64,000 nucleotides of DNA from Hyphomicrobium album (GTDB taxonomy: Bacteria; Pseudomonadota; Alphaproteobacteria; Rhizobiales; Hyphomicrobiaceae): contig NZ_WMBQ01000002.1 of NCBI RefSeq assembly GCF_009708035.1, positions 124,001 through 188,000 on the forward strand, in the 5' to 3' direction. Made by a program: the position numbers and the translations under genes. This document shows, in pieces, positions 27,957 through 35,919 of the stretch (the stretch's first letter is position 1; every line of letters begins with the position of its first letter). The notes beneath the pieces are model-generated. The model worked only from the letters and a program-made list of their open reading frames with translations. It was not told the DNA's origin and did not search any database.

Positions 27957-29048
27957 TCACCGGTTCGTCTGGAAGGTGAAGGCCGACTGCAGCGCGTACA
28001 TCACGCGGTCCAGCATGAAGCCGATGATGCCGATGGTGAGCACCGCCACCATGATGCGTGCCAGCGAGAACGACGAGCCGTTCTGGAACTCGTCCCACAC
28101 GAACTTTCCGAGCCCAGGGTTCTGCGCCAGCATCTCGGCGGCGATCAGCACCATCCAGCCCACGCCGAGCGACAGGCGCATGCCGGTGAAGATCAGTGGC
28201 AAGGCGGACGGCAACACCAGCTTGCGAATGGTCGTCAGCGTCGAGAGCTGCAGCACCTTGCCGACGTTGACGAGATCCTTGTCGATCGAGGCGACACCGA
28301 GTGCGGTATTGATGAGTGTCGGCCAGAGCGAGCAGAGCGTTACGGTGATCGCTGAGATCAGCAGCGCCTTCGGCAGCGCATCGCTCGGGTTCACGTAGAG
28401 CGCCGAGACGATCATGGTGACGATCGGCAGCCAGGCGAGAGGTGACACCGGCTTGAAGAGCTGGATGAGCGGGTTGATCGCGCCGTTCAGCGTCCTCGAC
28501 AGACCGCAGGCGATGCCGAGCGGCACTGCGAGTATTGTCGCGATAATGAAGCCGAGGCCGACGGTCTTCAGCGACGTCAGGATCTGGTCGAAGAAGGTCG
28601 GCTTGCCCGTATAGGCACGCCACTTAACCTCTTCCGGCTTGCCCGCTGCGGCGAGGGCGGTATTGCGCTCCTCTTGGCGGGCGTAGAACGCGGCTTCCTT
28701 GGCGCGCTCGGCGTGGTGATCGGCGAACAGGTTCAGCGCCTGCTCCCACACTTGCGCCGGCCCGGGTAGAGCCCCGAGGGAGGTGTCGACGCGCGGGGCG
28801 AGCATGCCCCAAGCAAGGACAAACATGCCGATCCCGAGCAAGGGGATGATGAGCACGCGCTTCAACTCGCCGAGCTGCTCGCCGACGTTGTCGCCGGCCG
28901 CGATCTTCAGCAGGGGCGTCACCCAGGCAAAACCGAGGGCATCGAGCCAGCCGGCAGCCTTGTTGATGCGAGCAAAGCGCCTTTCCTTGCGGAGGAGGCG
29001 CCCCGCGTCGGCGGCGGCAATCGTGTCGGATGCGGTGGTCATGCTCAT
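27957..29048 (-). CDS. nrtB: Nitrate ABC transporter permease
   Basis: 363 residues. A first TM helix (about 65-88) and a long periplasmic-like insertion (about 90-165) precede the conserved binding-protein-dependent permease core of about five helices, with the EAA-type loop [22 protein letters not shown] contacting the ATPase. The 29-residue cytoplasmic N-terminus starts at ATG 29048. The N-terminal segment before the core is longer than that of cyanobacterial NrtB (about 275 aa). The nrtA-nrtB gap of 73 bp holds a strong hairpin; the next gene follows 7 bp later. Confidence 0.9.
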   Translation of the reverse strand: MSMTTASDTIAAADAGRLLRKERRFARINKAAGWLDALGFAWVTPLLKIAAGDNVGEQLGELKRVLIIPLLGIGMFVLAWGMLAPRVDTSLGALPGPAQVWEQALNLFADHHAERAKEAAFYARQEERNTALAAAGKPEEVKWRAYTGKPTFFDQILTSLKTVGLGFIIATILAVPLGIACGLSRTLNGAINPLIQLFKPVSPLAWLPIVTMIVSALYVNPSDALPKALLISAITVTLCSLWPTLINTALGVASIDKDLVNVGKVLQLSTLTTIRKLVLPSALPLIFTGMRLSLGVGWMVLIAAEMLAQNPGLGKFVWDEFQNGSSFSLARIMVAVLTIGIIGFMLDRVMYALQSAFTFQTNR

Positions 29049-29081
29049 TCAGCCCTGCGTCAAGTCAAGCGGTTGAGAGTG

Positions 29082-29111
29082 GCGACGGCCGCCGTGGGCA
29101 GCGGCCGTCGC
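29082..29111 (-). promoter_or_regulatory. Intercistronic hairpin between nrtA and nrtB
   Basis: A perfect 11-bp stem, GCGACGGCCGC/GCGGCCGTCGC, with an 8-nt loop, 10 bp after the nrtA stop. No T-run follows. Such elements commonly stabilise the upstream binding-protein mRNA or cause partial termination, raising NrtA over the permease. Confidence 0.5.
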
Positions 29112-29121
29112 GGGGCAGCTG

Positions 29122-30549
29122 TCATCCCCCGACGACTTCGCTGCCGTCGACCTTCTGCTGGCCCTTCAATCCGATGGGCAGCGCGTCGATGTAGGCGTTC
29201 GGCTTGCGCCCGTCGTAGGTGATGCCGTCGATGAACTCGGCCGTCGGTGCGCGATAGCCGTCGGCAGTCCAGGGGAAGTCGGCTTCCTTCGCCTTGCCTT
29301 CGGCGACGAGGAGCTTTGCCGCCTGCAGATAGATCTCGGGGCGATAGACGCTCTTGGCGACGGTTGCGTACCAGTCGTCCGGCTTGCCTTCGGGGATCTG
29401 GCCCCAGCGGCGCATCTGCGTGAGGTACCAGACGGCGTCCGAGTAGTAGGGGTAGGTCGCGAAGTGGCGGAAGAAGACGTTGAAGTCCGGCACCGCGCGC
29501 TTGTCGCCCTTCTCGTACTCAAAGGTGCCGGTCATCGAATTGGCGATGACTTTGGCGTCGGCGCCAACGTATTCCGACTTCGACAAGATCTCGACCGCCT
29601 TCATGCGGTTGGCGTTGTTGTTCTCGTCGAGCCACATGGCGGCGCGAATGAGCGCCTTGGTCAGCGCGAGCGTCGTCTTGGGATTCTTCTCGGCGAACGC
29701 CTTGGTGATGCCGAACACCTTCTCGGGGTTGTTCTTCCAGATCTCGTAGTCGGTGACGATGGGTACGCCGATGCCCTTGAATACGGCGGCTTGGTTCCAC
29801 GGCTCGCCGACGCAGTAGCCATGGATGGTGCCGGCTTCGAGCGTTGCCGGCATCTGCGGCGGCGGCGTCACCGACAGGAGCACGTCGGCTTTGATCTGGC
29901 CTGAGACGTCGTTCGAGGAATAGAGGCCGGGATGGATCTTGCCGGCGGCGAGCCAGTAGCGCAGCTCGTAGTTGTGCGTGGACACGGGGAAGACCATGCC
30001 CATGTTGAAGGTCTTGCCGTCGCCGCGGAACTTGTCGACCACCGGCTTCAAGGCATCGGCCTTGATCGGGTGCGCGGGTTTGCCGTCGGCCACAGGGATG
30101 CTCGGCTTCATCATCGCCCACACGTCGTTGGAGACGGTGACGGCGTTGCCGTTGAGGTCCATCGAGAACGGCGTGACGATTTCAGCCTTGGTGCCAAAGC
30201 CGATGGTGGCGGCGATCGGCTGGCCGGCGAGCATATGAGCGCCGTCGAGCTCGCCGCTGATGACGCGGTCGAGCAGCACCTTCCAGTTCGCCTGCGGCTC
30301 GAGCGTGACGTAGAGGCCCTCTTCCTCGAAGAAGCCGAGCTCCTTGGCGATCGCCAGCGGCGCCATGTCGGTGAGCTTGATGAAGCCGAGCTTGAGCTCG
30401 TCCTTCTCGGGTACCAGCGGCTCGGCCCGAGCGGAGAGCATCGAGACGAGCATCATGGCCGCGAAGCAGGCCATGAAGGCGAGCGTGGCTATGGAGAAGC
30501 GGTTTGGCTCGCTGGCGGTGGTGCTGGCTGCAATACCTTCGGTGCGCAT
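29122..30549 (-). CDS. nrtA: Periplasmic nitrate-binding protein of the ABC transporter
   Basis: 475 residues from the ATG at 30549, with GAGGGG 8-9 bases upstream; the longer frame from 30579 would run into the leader. A signal peptide with a hydrophobic core (about 21-43) ends at ARA-E; no lipobox cysteine. The mature fold follows the NrtA/CmpA type: [53 protein letters not shown], and [14 protein letters not shown]. It delivers nitrate to NrtB. NasS at 30836-32059 is a cytoplasmic relative of the same fold used for sensing. First structural gene behind the sigma-54/ANTAR leader. Confidence 0.93.
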   Translation of the reverse strand: MRTEGIAASTTASEPNRFSIATLAFMACFAAMMLVSMLSARAEPLVPEKDELKLGFIKLTDMAPLAIAKELGFFEEEGLYVTLEPQANWKVLLDRVISGELDGAHMLAGQPIAATIGFGTKAEIVTPFSMDLNGNAVTVSNDVWAMMKPSIPVADGKPAHPIKADALKPVVDKFRGDGKTFNMGMVFPVSTHNYELRYWLAAGKIHPGLYSSNDVSGQIKADVLLSVTPPPQMPATLEAGTIHGYCVGEPWNQAAVFKGIGVPIVTDYEIWKNNPEKVFGITKAFAEKNPKTTLALTKALIRAAMWLDENNNANRMKAVEILSKSEYVGADAKVIANSMTGTFEYEKGDKRAVPDFNVFFRHFATYPYYSDAVWYLTQMRRWGQIPEGKPDDWYATVAKSVYRPEIYLQAAKLLVAEGKAKEADFPWTADGYRAPTAEFIDGITYDGRKPNAYIDALPIGLKGQQKVDGSEVVGG

Positions 30550-30577
30550 CAATCGTCCCCTCACGTGGTCCCAAAAC

Positions 30578-30634
30578 AAAAAAGCTGCCGGTCAAGACCG
30601 TGCGCACGCGCGCAAGGGCTTGATCGGCAGCTTT
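30578..30634 (-). terminator. Leader terminator of the nitrate operon
   Basis: On the mRNA strand a 16-bp stem (15 of 16 matched), AAAGCTGCCGATCAAG with CTTGACCGGCAGCTTT, closes a 22-nt loop and is followed by a run of six T (plus 30578-30583). It lies between the sigma-54 promoter and the nrtA ribosome-binding site, so it would stop transcription before nrtA unless prevented. Its 5' arm shares sequence with the second ANTAR hairpin, so the two structures exclude each other. Confidence 0.85.
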
Positions 30635-30661
30635 GCCTGATGAGCGCCCGCCATTGGGCGC
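30623..30661 (-). ncRNA. ANTAR-type two-hairpin antiterminator motif (NasT target)
   Basis: Hairpin P1 at 30644-30661 has a 6-bp GCGCCC/GGGCGC stem and hexaloop AAUGGC; hairpin P2 at 30623-30641 has ATC-A-GGC/GCC-GAT with hexaloop AAAGCU. Both loops have A at position 1 and G at position 4, the defining feature of ANTAR-protein target RNAs. P2 could also close as a 4-bp GGCA/TGCC stem. P2 overlaps the 5' arm of the terminator at 30619-30634. NasT, coded upstream, has an ANTAR domain. The motif begins about 5 nt after the start predicted from the sigma-54 promoter. Confidence 0.8.
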
Positions 30662-30676
30662 TGTCGGTTACTTAAG

Positions 30677-30693
30677 AGCAGAAACCGTGCCAA
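30677..30693 (-). promoter_or_regulatory. Sigma-54 promoter of the nitrate assimilation operon
   Basis: TTGGCACGGTTTCTGCT on the minus strand matches YTGGCACGrNNNTTGCW at all but one position (C for T in the -12 box), with GG and GC in the correct spacing. Predicted start near 30666. Sigma-54 control implies an NtrC-type activator and so nitrogen limitation as the first signal; nitrate acts second through the leader. Confidence 0.8.
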
Positions 30694-30835
30694 CTGGCAG
30701 CATTCTGAAAAATCAATATTTATCAGATGCTTAGAAATTCATAGTCGGTTCGAAGGATTCGGCGCAAGACCAAATAATAGTCACTGGCGGCACCAACCGG
30801 CATAAAGTTTGTGCAGTGCGGCATGTTGGCATGCA

Positions 30836-32059
30836 CTAGCCACTTTGCGAGTTGATGTACGCCTCAAGCCGGTCCGGATCGAACAGCGTGCCGTCGAAAA
30901 ACCCGTCCGGCCCGAGTGTCAAGCTGGCCCCCGCCGAGCCGACCGGCGTCGGCGCCTTGAGCGCTCCTTCCACCTTGGCGTTGGCAGTGGGCAGCGCCAC
31001 GCCGAGCGGCTTCAATGCGGCGCGATAGAGGTCGGGCCGATAGGTCTCGCGGGCGATCGCGGCGTTCTCCGCCGAATGCGCGATCTGCCCCCAGCGGACC
31101 ATCTGCGAATAGAACCACAGCGCGTGGCTCTTCCAGGGGAAGGTCGCCGCCTTGGCGAAGGGCACGAAGAACTCGGCGAGGCGCCGGACCTCCCCGCCGC
31201 CGACGTCGAGCTCGCCCGACAGACCGTGCAGCATCCACGCGGCCGGGCGCCCCAGATAGGCGGTGCCGGCGAGGATGCCGGCAAGCTCACTGTGGTTGCC
31301 GGGGTCGGCGCACCACTGCGCCGACCGGCACAGCGCGCGCAACAGCGCCGCCAGCGCCTCCGGGTTATCCGCCGCCCATTTGGCGCCGGCGCCCAGCACT
31401 TTCTCCGGGCTCGAACGCCAGATGGCCGCCTTCACCGTGGCGATGCGTCCGTGTCCGGCGATGGCCGCCGCGGTGCTCCACGGCTCGCCGACGCAGTAGC
31501 CGTCGATGCCGCCACTCGCCAGGGCGTCGGCCATCAGCGGCGGCGGGACGATGACGATCTCCACGTCGCGCCGCGGATCGACACCGCAGGCGGCGAGCCA
31601 ATAGCGCAGCTCGTAGTTATGGCCGGAGAACGGGTGCACGACCGCAAAGCGCAGCACCGGCTCCCCGCGCGCCGCCCGCTCGGCGCACACCGCCTTGATG
31701 CCGCGGCCCGTCGATGCGGGGTCGAGGTCCGGCGTGGCGCCGTGTCCGAGCATGCTTGCCCAAAGTGCGTTCGAGACGGTGACCGCGTTACCGCCGAGCC
31801 CGAGTGCCATCGGGGCAATCGTCGGGACGGCGAGCGGCGTAAGGCCGAGATTGGCGGCTATCGGCATGGGCGCCAGCATGTGGGCGACCTGGAAATGGCC
31901 GACGGCCATGCGGTCGCGAATGCTCGCCCACGAGGTCTCCCGCATCAGCACGAGGTCGATGCCCTCGGAGGCGGCGAACCCCTTTTCCTTGGCGGCGATG
32001 AGGAGAGAACTGTCCAGCAGCGGCATGAAGCCGGCGAAGATCTGGTGCCCCGAGCTCAT
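30836..32059 (-). CDS. nasS: Nitrate sensor that holds NasT (cytoplasmic NrtA-like protein)
   Basis: 407 residues with the NrtA/CmpA fold but no signal peptide (starts MSSGHQIFAGFMPLLDSS). Shared patterns with nrtA of this window include [30 protein letters not shown] and [14 protein letters not shown]. In characterised systems NasS binds NasT and releases it when nitrate or nitrite binds. The start is two bases after the nasT stop (TGACCATG), so the pair is translated together. The upstream promoter is not identified. Confidence 0.92.
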   Translation of the reverse strand: MSSGHQIFAGFMPLLDSSLLIAAKEKGFAASEGIDLVLMRETSWASIRDRMAVGHFQVAHMLAPMPIAANLGLTPLAVPTIAPMALGLGGNAVTVSNALWASMLGHGATPDLDPASTGRGIKAVCAERAARGEPVLRFAVVHPFSGHNYELRYWLAACGVDPRRDVEIVIVPPPLMADALASGGIDGYCVGEPWSTAAAIAGHGRIATVKAAIWRSSPEKVLGAGAKWAADNPEALAALLRALCRSAQWCADPGNHSELAGILAGTAYLGRPAAWMLHGLSGELDVGGGEVRRLAEFFVPFAKAATFPWKSHALWFYSQMVRWGQIAHSAENAAIARETYRPDLYRAALKPLGVALPTANAKVEGALKAPTPVGSAGASLTLGPDGFFDGTLFDPDRLEAYINSQSG

Positions 32060-32061
32060 GG

Positions 32062-32670
32062 TCAGGAATCCTCCGGCGGAGCGAGCAAGCCAGCGGCCGT
32101 GATCAGGCTCTCGGCGATCTCGGAAATCTTGCGGTTCTGGTTCATGGCGGTCTTGCGCAGCAGCGCGTAGGCATCGGCCTCCGACAGTCCGCGCGTCGTC
32201 ATCAGGATGCCCTTGGCGCGGTCGATGAGCTTGCGGCTTTCCAGCTCTGTGCGCGCCTCCTGCAGCTCGTGCGCCATGCGGGCGAACGCGTTGAAGCGGC
32301 TGATGGCCATGTCGAGGATCGGTTTCACGCGCTCGCGCTTCAGCCCGTCGACCACGTAGGCGGAGACGCCCGCGTCCACCGCCGCCTCGATTGCCGCCTG
32401 GTCGGAGCGGTCGACAAACATGGCGATGGGCCGCTTCACCGCTTTGGATAGCTGGAACATGTTCTCCAGCATGTCGCGGTTGGGGTTTTCGAGGTCGATG
32501 ACGATGACGTCGGGGTTAACGTCGGCGATGCGCCGGGCGATGCCGGCGACATCGTGCACGATGGTGAGATTGTCGTAGCCCGCATCGCGCAAGCCCTCCT
32601 CGATAACCGCCGCACGCAGCCGGTTTTCGTCGATGACGAGGATCGAAAGCGTGGTCGGCGCTGCCGGCAT
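32062..32670 (-). CDS. nasT: ANTAR-domain antiterminator of nitrate assimilation genes
   Basis: 202 residues. Residues 8-125 form a response-regulator receiver fold (ILVIDENRLRAAVIEEGL, VIVIDLENPNRDML, MFVDRSD, VSAYVVDGLKRERV), where the phospho-acceptor aspartate position is D58 in VIDLEN. The ANTAR domain follows (about 140-190): LESRKLIDRAKGILMTTRG, LSEADAYALLRKTAMNQNR, KISEIAESLI. It binds the two-hairpin RNA in the nrtA leader and lets RNA polymerase read through the terminator. The partner NasS is coded immediately after. Confidence 0.93.
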   Translation of the reverse strand: MPAAPTTLSILVIDENRLRAAVIEEGLRDAGYDNLTIVHDVAGIARRIADVNPDVIVIDLENPNRDMLENMFQLSKAVKRPIAMFVDRSDQAAIEAAVDAGVSAYVVDGLKRERVKPILDMAISRFNAFARMAHELQEARTELESRKLIDRAKGILMTTRGLSEADAYALLRKTAMNQNRKISEIAESLITAAGLLAPPEDS

Positions 32671-32820
32671 GCGGTCGCTCTTGGAGGACGCAGCGTGCGA
32701 GCTGCTGCGACGCGCGCCTTAGCACGCGGCCCTCCCCGCAGGCAAACGGTCTGCTTGCCTGCGGCCTCCCAACCAAGCGCGGAGAGCGGCAGATTTTCTG
32801 CTCGTCCGCAGTCCCCAAAC

Positions 32821-35052
32821 CTAGAAGCCGACTTTGAGCGAAGTTCCAAACGTCCGCGGCGGCAGAAGCGTGGCGCCGGCCTCATACACCGTCGCCTGCG
32901 CCACCTCGTCGGTCACGTTGTTGATGAAGGCGCGCGCCACGATCGGCCCTAAGGTGTAGCTGGCGCCGATATCGAGCAACGTATAGTCGCCTGCCTTATA
33001 GGCCGGCGCGTTGACGTAGCTGTAGTAGCTGCTGACGTACATGGCCTTGCCAGTCAGCTCGACGCCTTCAACCGGGCGCCAAGCGAGCATCAGCGACGGC
33101 GTCACCGCAGGGTCCAAGCCGAAATTGTCGCCCTTCACTATCTGCAGAGTTGCGGCCGTGACGTCGATCAGCTCGGTCTGCAGAAGTCCCACGCCTGCCG
33201 TCACGTCGAGGTCCTTGGTGACGGCCGCTTTTGCTTCCAACTCGAGACCGTAGGAGCGCGCCTTAGGCTCGTTGATGATGGTGTAGTCGAGAACCGACTT
33301 CGAGATGAAGAGCTGCTTGTCCTTGTAGTCGTTGTAGAAGGCGGTGACGCCGACCGATAGCTGGTCTTGCAGCAGACGATTGCGGTAGGCGACCTCGTAG
33401 GTCCACATCGTCTCGTCTTGGAATTCGAAATAGACCCCGGTGTAGATGTTGGCGAAAGCGCCGCCGGGGTTGTAACCCTTGCGCACCGTGGCGGCGATCG
33501 TCTCGTCGACGTCGAGATGGTACTGCAGTCCAATCTTTGGCAGCAGATAAGTTTCCTCGTTGCTGTACAGACGCGTCGTCGGCGGTGCGAACAAGGCGTC
33601 GACGTACGTGAACCGGTCGTCACGCCGGTGATCCACGCGTCCGCCGAACAGTAGGTCGAAGCGCGGGGCGAAGTTCCACGCGACGTCCGCGTAGACAGCT
33701 TGGTTCTCGATGTCGAAGTCTTGTTGCAACTTGATTGGCACGGTGATGCCGTAGTAGCGGTCATCCTGCGTGACGGACACGCCCACGACGCCAGTCATGT
33801 TGCTCACGCCGCGAAAGCCATACTGCAAGTCTTGGGCGAAGCGCGTTTCCGTCACGTCGTCGATCTTGGTTCCAAGGCTCTGCGGCGCGCTGCTGAAATG
33901 GTCGGAGAGGTAGCTCGTGACGGATTTCAGCTCTTCCCGGGACGACAGCGCGTACGTGGCGGTCAAGCCGCCGACCCACGCTTCCGTATCGAAGATGCGA
34001 ATGTCGTTGCTATAGAGGGCGACCCGATCGCGGTACCGGTGCGTGCTTTTCGACGGCAAATCGACAAAAGAGTTGAAGGCATTGTCGAGGCCCGACTGGT
34101 ATTCCGCCGTCGCCAGCACGGTCAGACCCGGGATGCTGTCGGGCTCGACCAGGAACTTGCCGCGTAGGTTGAGCGTGCGAAAGTCGTTGAGTTCTTCGAG
34201 ATCCTTACCTGCCGGCGGGATGGCGTCCTTGACGAGCACGTCGTACGGGTCGTCGCCTTCCTCGTATTGGATTACGAGCCGCATCGCCGCCTCCGATGAA
34301 AGCGGCGCATTGGCGACGCCGGCAACGCGGTAGTTGAGGCCCGAAAACTCGTTCCACGTGATCTCAGAGAACGATTCGCCATACCACTTGAACTCGGGAT
34401 CGTTGGTCTTCACCACGAAGGCGCCGGCAAACGCATTTGTGCCGACCACTGCCGGTTGCGGGCCCTTCAGCACGTCTACCCAGCTCACATCGTACAGATT
34501 CTGGAAGGACGAGTTGGCGTAGGACGACACGCGCGCGACGTGGTCGACGATCAGCACCGATTGGGGCGAGGTGCCATAGAGCAATGTGCCGCCGAGATCC
34601 GACGGTCCGGCGCCTTCGCCGCGGATGGCGGGTAGCGTCGCGCCGCCGGCGGCCGGCGTCAGGTTGGGTGTGGATTTGATGACGTCATAGACGCCCGTAT
34701 CGCCCGATCGTTGGACGTCGGCAGCGGTGAAGGTCGTCACGCCGCTCGTATTTTGCTGCGACGCGCGCAGCAGTTCGCCGGAGAGCCCTTGGCTGGGTGC
34801 GGGAGGCGTAGTTGTGGGTGTCGGTGCAGCGCTGACGACAGGCGCCGCGCTCTTCTGCTTCGCCTTGGCGGTCTTCTTCTTCGGCGCGGCCTTTTTCTGG
34901 GCGGGCGCGTCGACGACGACCGGCGGCAGCTGCGTCGAGCCGGCGGCGGGAGGCGCGGGTGTCGGAGGTTCGGGCGCCTGCGCATTGGCGCTGGACGCAA
35001 GCAACAAGAAGCCGCCCGCCGCAATGGCGGCGGTGTACGCACACAAACGCAT
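32821..35052 (-). CDS. TonB-dependent outer-membrane receptor (siderophore/iron type)
   Basis: 743 residues from ATG 35052 with GGGGGA upstream. Signal peptide (1-24, ANA-Q), then an unusual Pro/Lys/Ala-rich linker (about 25-90, AQKKAAPKKKTAKAKQKS) before the plug domain (about 100-215: VIKSTPNLTPAAGG, LPAIRGEGAGPSDLGG, DVSWVDVLKGPQ). The 22-strand barrel ends in the C-terminal phenylalanine KVGF. It should import ferric-siderophore or a similar complex powered by TonB. Divergent from the 35338-37448 pair, which looks like a ferric reductase module, supporting an iron role. A conventional TonB box is not obvious because of the linker. Confidence 0.88.
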   Translation of the reverse strand: MRLCAYTAAIAAGGFLLLASSANAQAPEPPTPAPPAAGSTQLPPVVVDAPAQKKAAPKKKTAKAKQKSAAPVVSAAPTPTTTPPAPSQGLSGELLRASQQNTSGVTTFTAADVQRSGDTGVYDVIKSTPNLTPAAGGATLPAIRGEGAGPSDLGGTLLYGTSPQSVLIVDHVARVSSYANSSFQNLYDVSWVDVLKGPQPAVVGTNAFAGAFVVKTNDPEFKWYGESFSEITWNEFSGLNYRVAGVANAPLSSEAAMRLVIQYEEGDDPYDVLVKDAIPPAGKDLEELNDFRTLNLRGKFLVEPDSIPGLTVLATAEYQSGLDNAFNSFVDLPSKSTHRYRDRVALYSNDIRIFDTEAWVGGLTATYALSSREELKSVTSYLSDHFSSAPQSLGTKIDDVTETRFAQDLQYGFRGVSNMTGVVGVSVTQDDRYYGITVPIKLQQDFDIENQAVYADVAWNFAPRFDLLFGGRVDHRRDDRFTYVDALFAPPTTRLYSNEETYLLPKIGLQYHLDVDETIAATVRKGYNPGGAFANIYTGVYFEFQDETMWTYEVAYRNRLLQDQLSVGVTAFYNDYKDKQLFISKSVLDYTIINEPKARSYGLELEAKAAVTKDLDVTAGVGLLQTELIDVTAATLQIVKGDNFGLDPAVTPSLMLAWRPVEGVELTGKAMYVSSYYSYVNAPAYKAGDYTLLDIGASYTLGPIVARAFINNVTDEVAQATVYEAGATLLPPRTFGTSLKVGF

Positions 35053-35230
35053 TCGAGTCCCCCGAGGCCCCGTACACTACAGATACACGCGAGCGCTCGG
35101 CGCCGACCGGGAGCTCATGCCAAGCAGTGTTCAGGCATGAGCGCGTATTGTCTACCAAAATTGTATTGAATCCGTGCGCGTGTGGCATTTTGCGCGCGAA
35201 ATCTGCGCAGCTATTGTTTACGTGCAACGT

Positions 35231-35247
35231 CGACAATCAAATTGTCG
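35231..35247. promoter_or_regulatory. Palindrome in the divergent iron-module promoter
   Basis: CGACAAT-CAA-ATTGTCG, a perfect 7-bp inverted repeat with a 3-nt centre, between the TonB receptor and the 35338 gene. It could be an operator for an iron regulator (Fur, Irr or RirA class), but it does not match their textbook boxes. Confidence 0.35.
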
Positions 35248-35337
35248 CGTGCAAATCTCGTCATGAGGTGGCGTGTCGGTGCATCCACCTGACAGGGGCC
35301 GCGTGCGATTGCGTGCGCACATGCCGGGGATGCGCGG

Positions 35338-35919
35338 ATGCGCGAGCTACTATCGATCGAGCTGCTGGGGACGCTTGCGTCGACGCTGCTTTTCTTCGCC
35401 GGGCTGGCGCTGCTGCGCTGGCGCTGGCTGCAGCGGTCCTCGCGCTTGCTGACTCTTGCCGGCTGGCTGCTCGTTGGCGCCGGCATCTACGGATACGTCT
35501 ATAGCTGGGGTGGCGAGGCTGGCACTGCCTACGCCCTGCTGGCGCTCTCGGCCGTCGCCTTCCTCGTCGTTTGGTACGGGCTGGAACGGCGCGTGGCGCG
35601 CGTGCGGCCGGGCCGCGAGGTGGCGCTGGAGCCTGAGGACCGGCCGACGAATTGGCCGCGCGCCATCGCCAAAAGCTTCCTCGCCTTCGTGCTTGCCGGC
35701 GTCGCTGCGGTCGGCATCGGTGTTGCCTTCGCCATCCACATGCCGCTCGTGCCGACGGACCGCATCGTCATTGGCGGCTTGCTCGTGCCTACGTTATGGG
35801 GTGCGGGCATGGCGTGGACGCTGAGCGATGCAAAGCTCGTGCGCGCCACGCTGCTCCTCGCTCTCATCTCCGCCGCAGCCTATGCCGCCGCCTTCCTTCC
35901 CAAGATGTTGAGCGCCTGA
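35338..35919 (+). CDS. Multi-pass membrane protein paired with a PepSY protein
   Basis: 193 residues with about six hydrophobic helices (9-26, 37-54, 62-80, 110-132, 142-160, 167-185) and little loop. The start MRELLSIELLGTLASTLLFF lacks a signal peptide cleavage site. The stop overlaps the next start by one base (TGATG, 35917-35921), so it is translationally coupled to the PepSY gene. Small membrane proteins of this kind commonly accompany PepSY iron-uptake proteins beside TonB receptors; the exact function is unknown. Confidence 0.7.
   Translation: MRELLSIELLGTLASTLLFFAGLALLRWRWLQRSSRLLTLAGWLLVGAGIYGYVYSWGGEAGTAYALLALSAVAFLVVWYGLERRVARVRPGREVALEPEDRPTNWPRAIAKSFLAFVLAGVAAVGIGVAFAIHMPLVPTDRIVIGGLLVPTLWGAGMAWTLSDAKLVRATLLLALISAAAYAAAFLPKMLSA

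Noticed and set aside
30809-32170. 453-codon plus-strand frame opposite nasS
   Set aside because: Shadow of nasS; no gene features.
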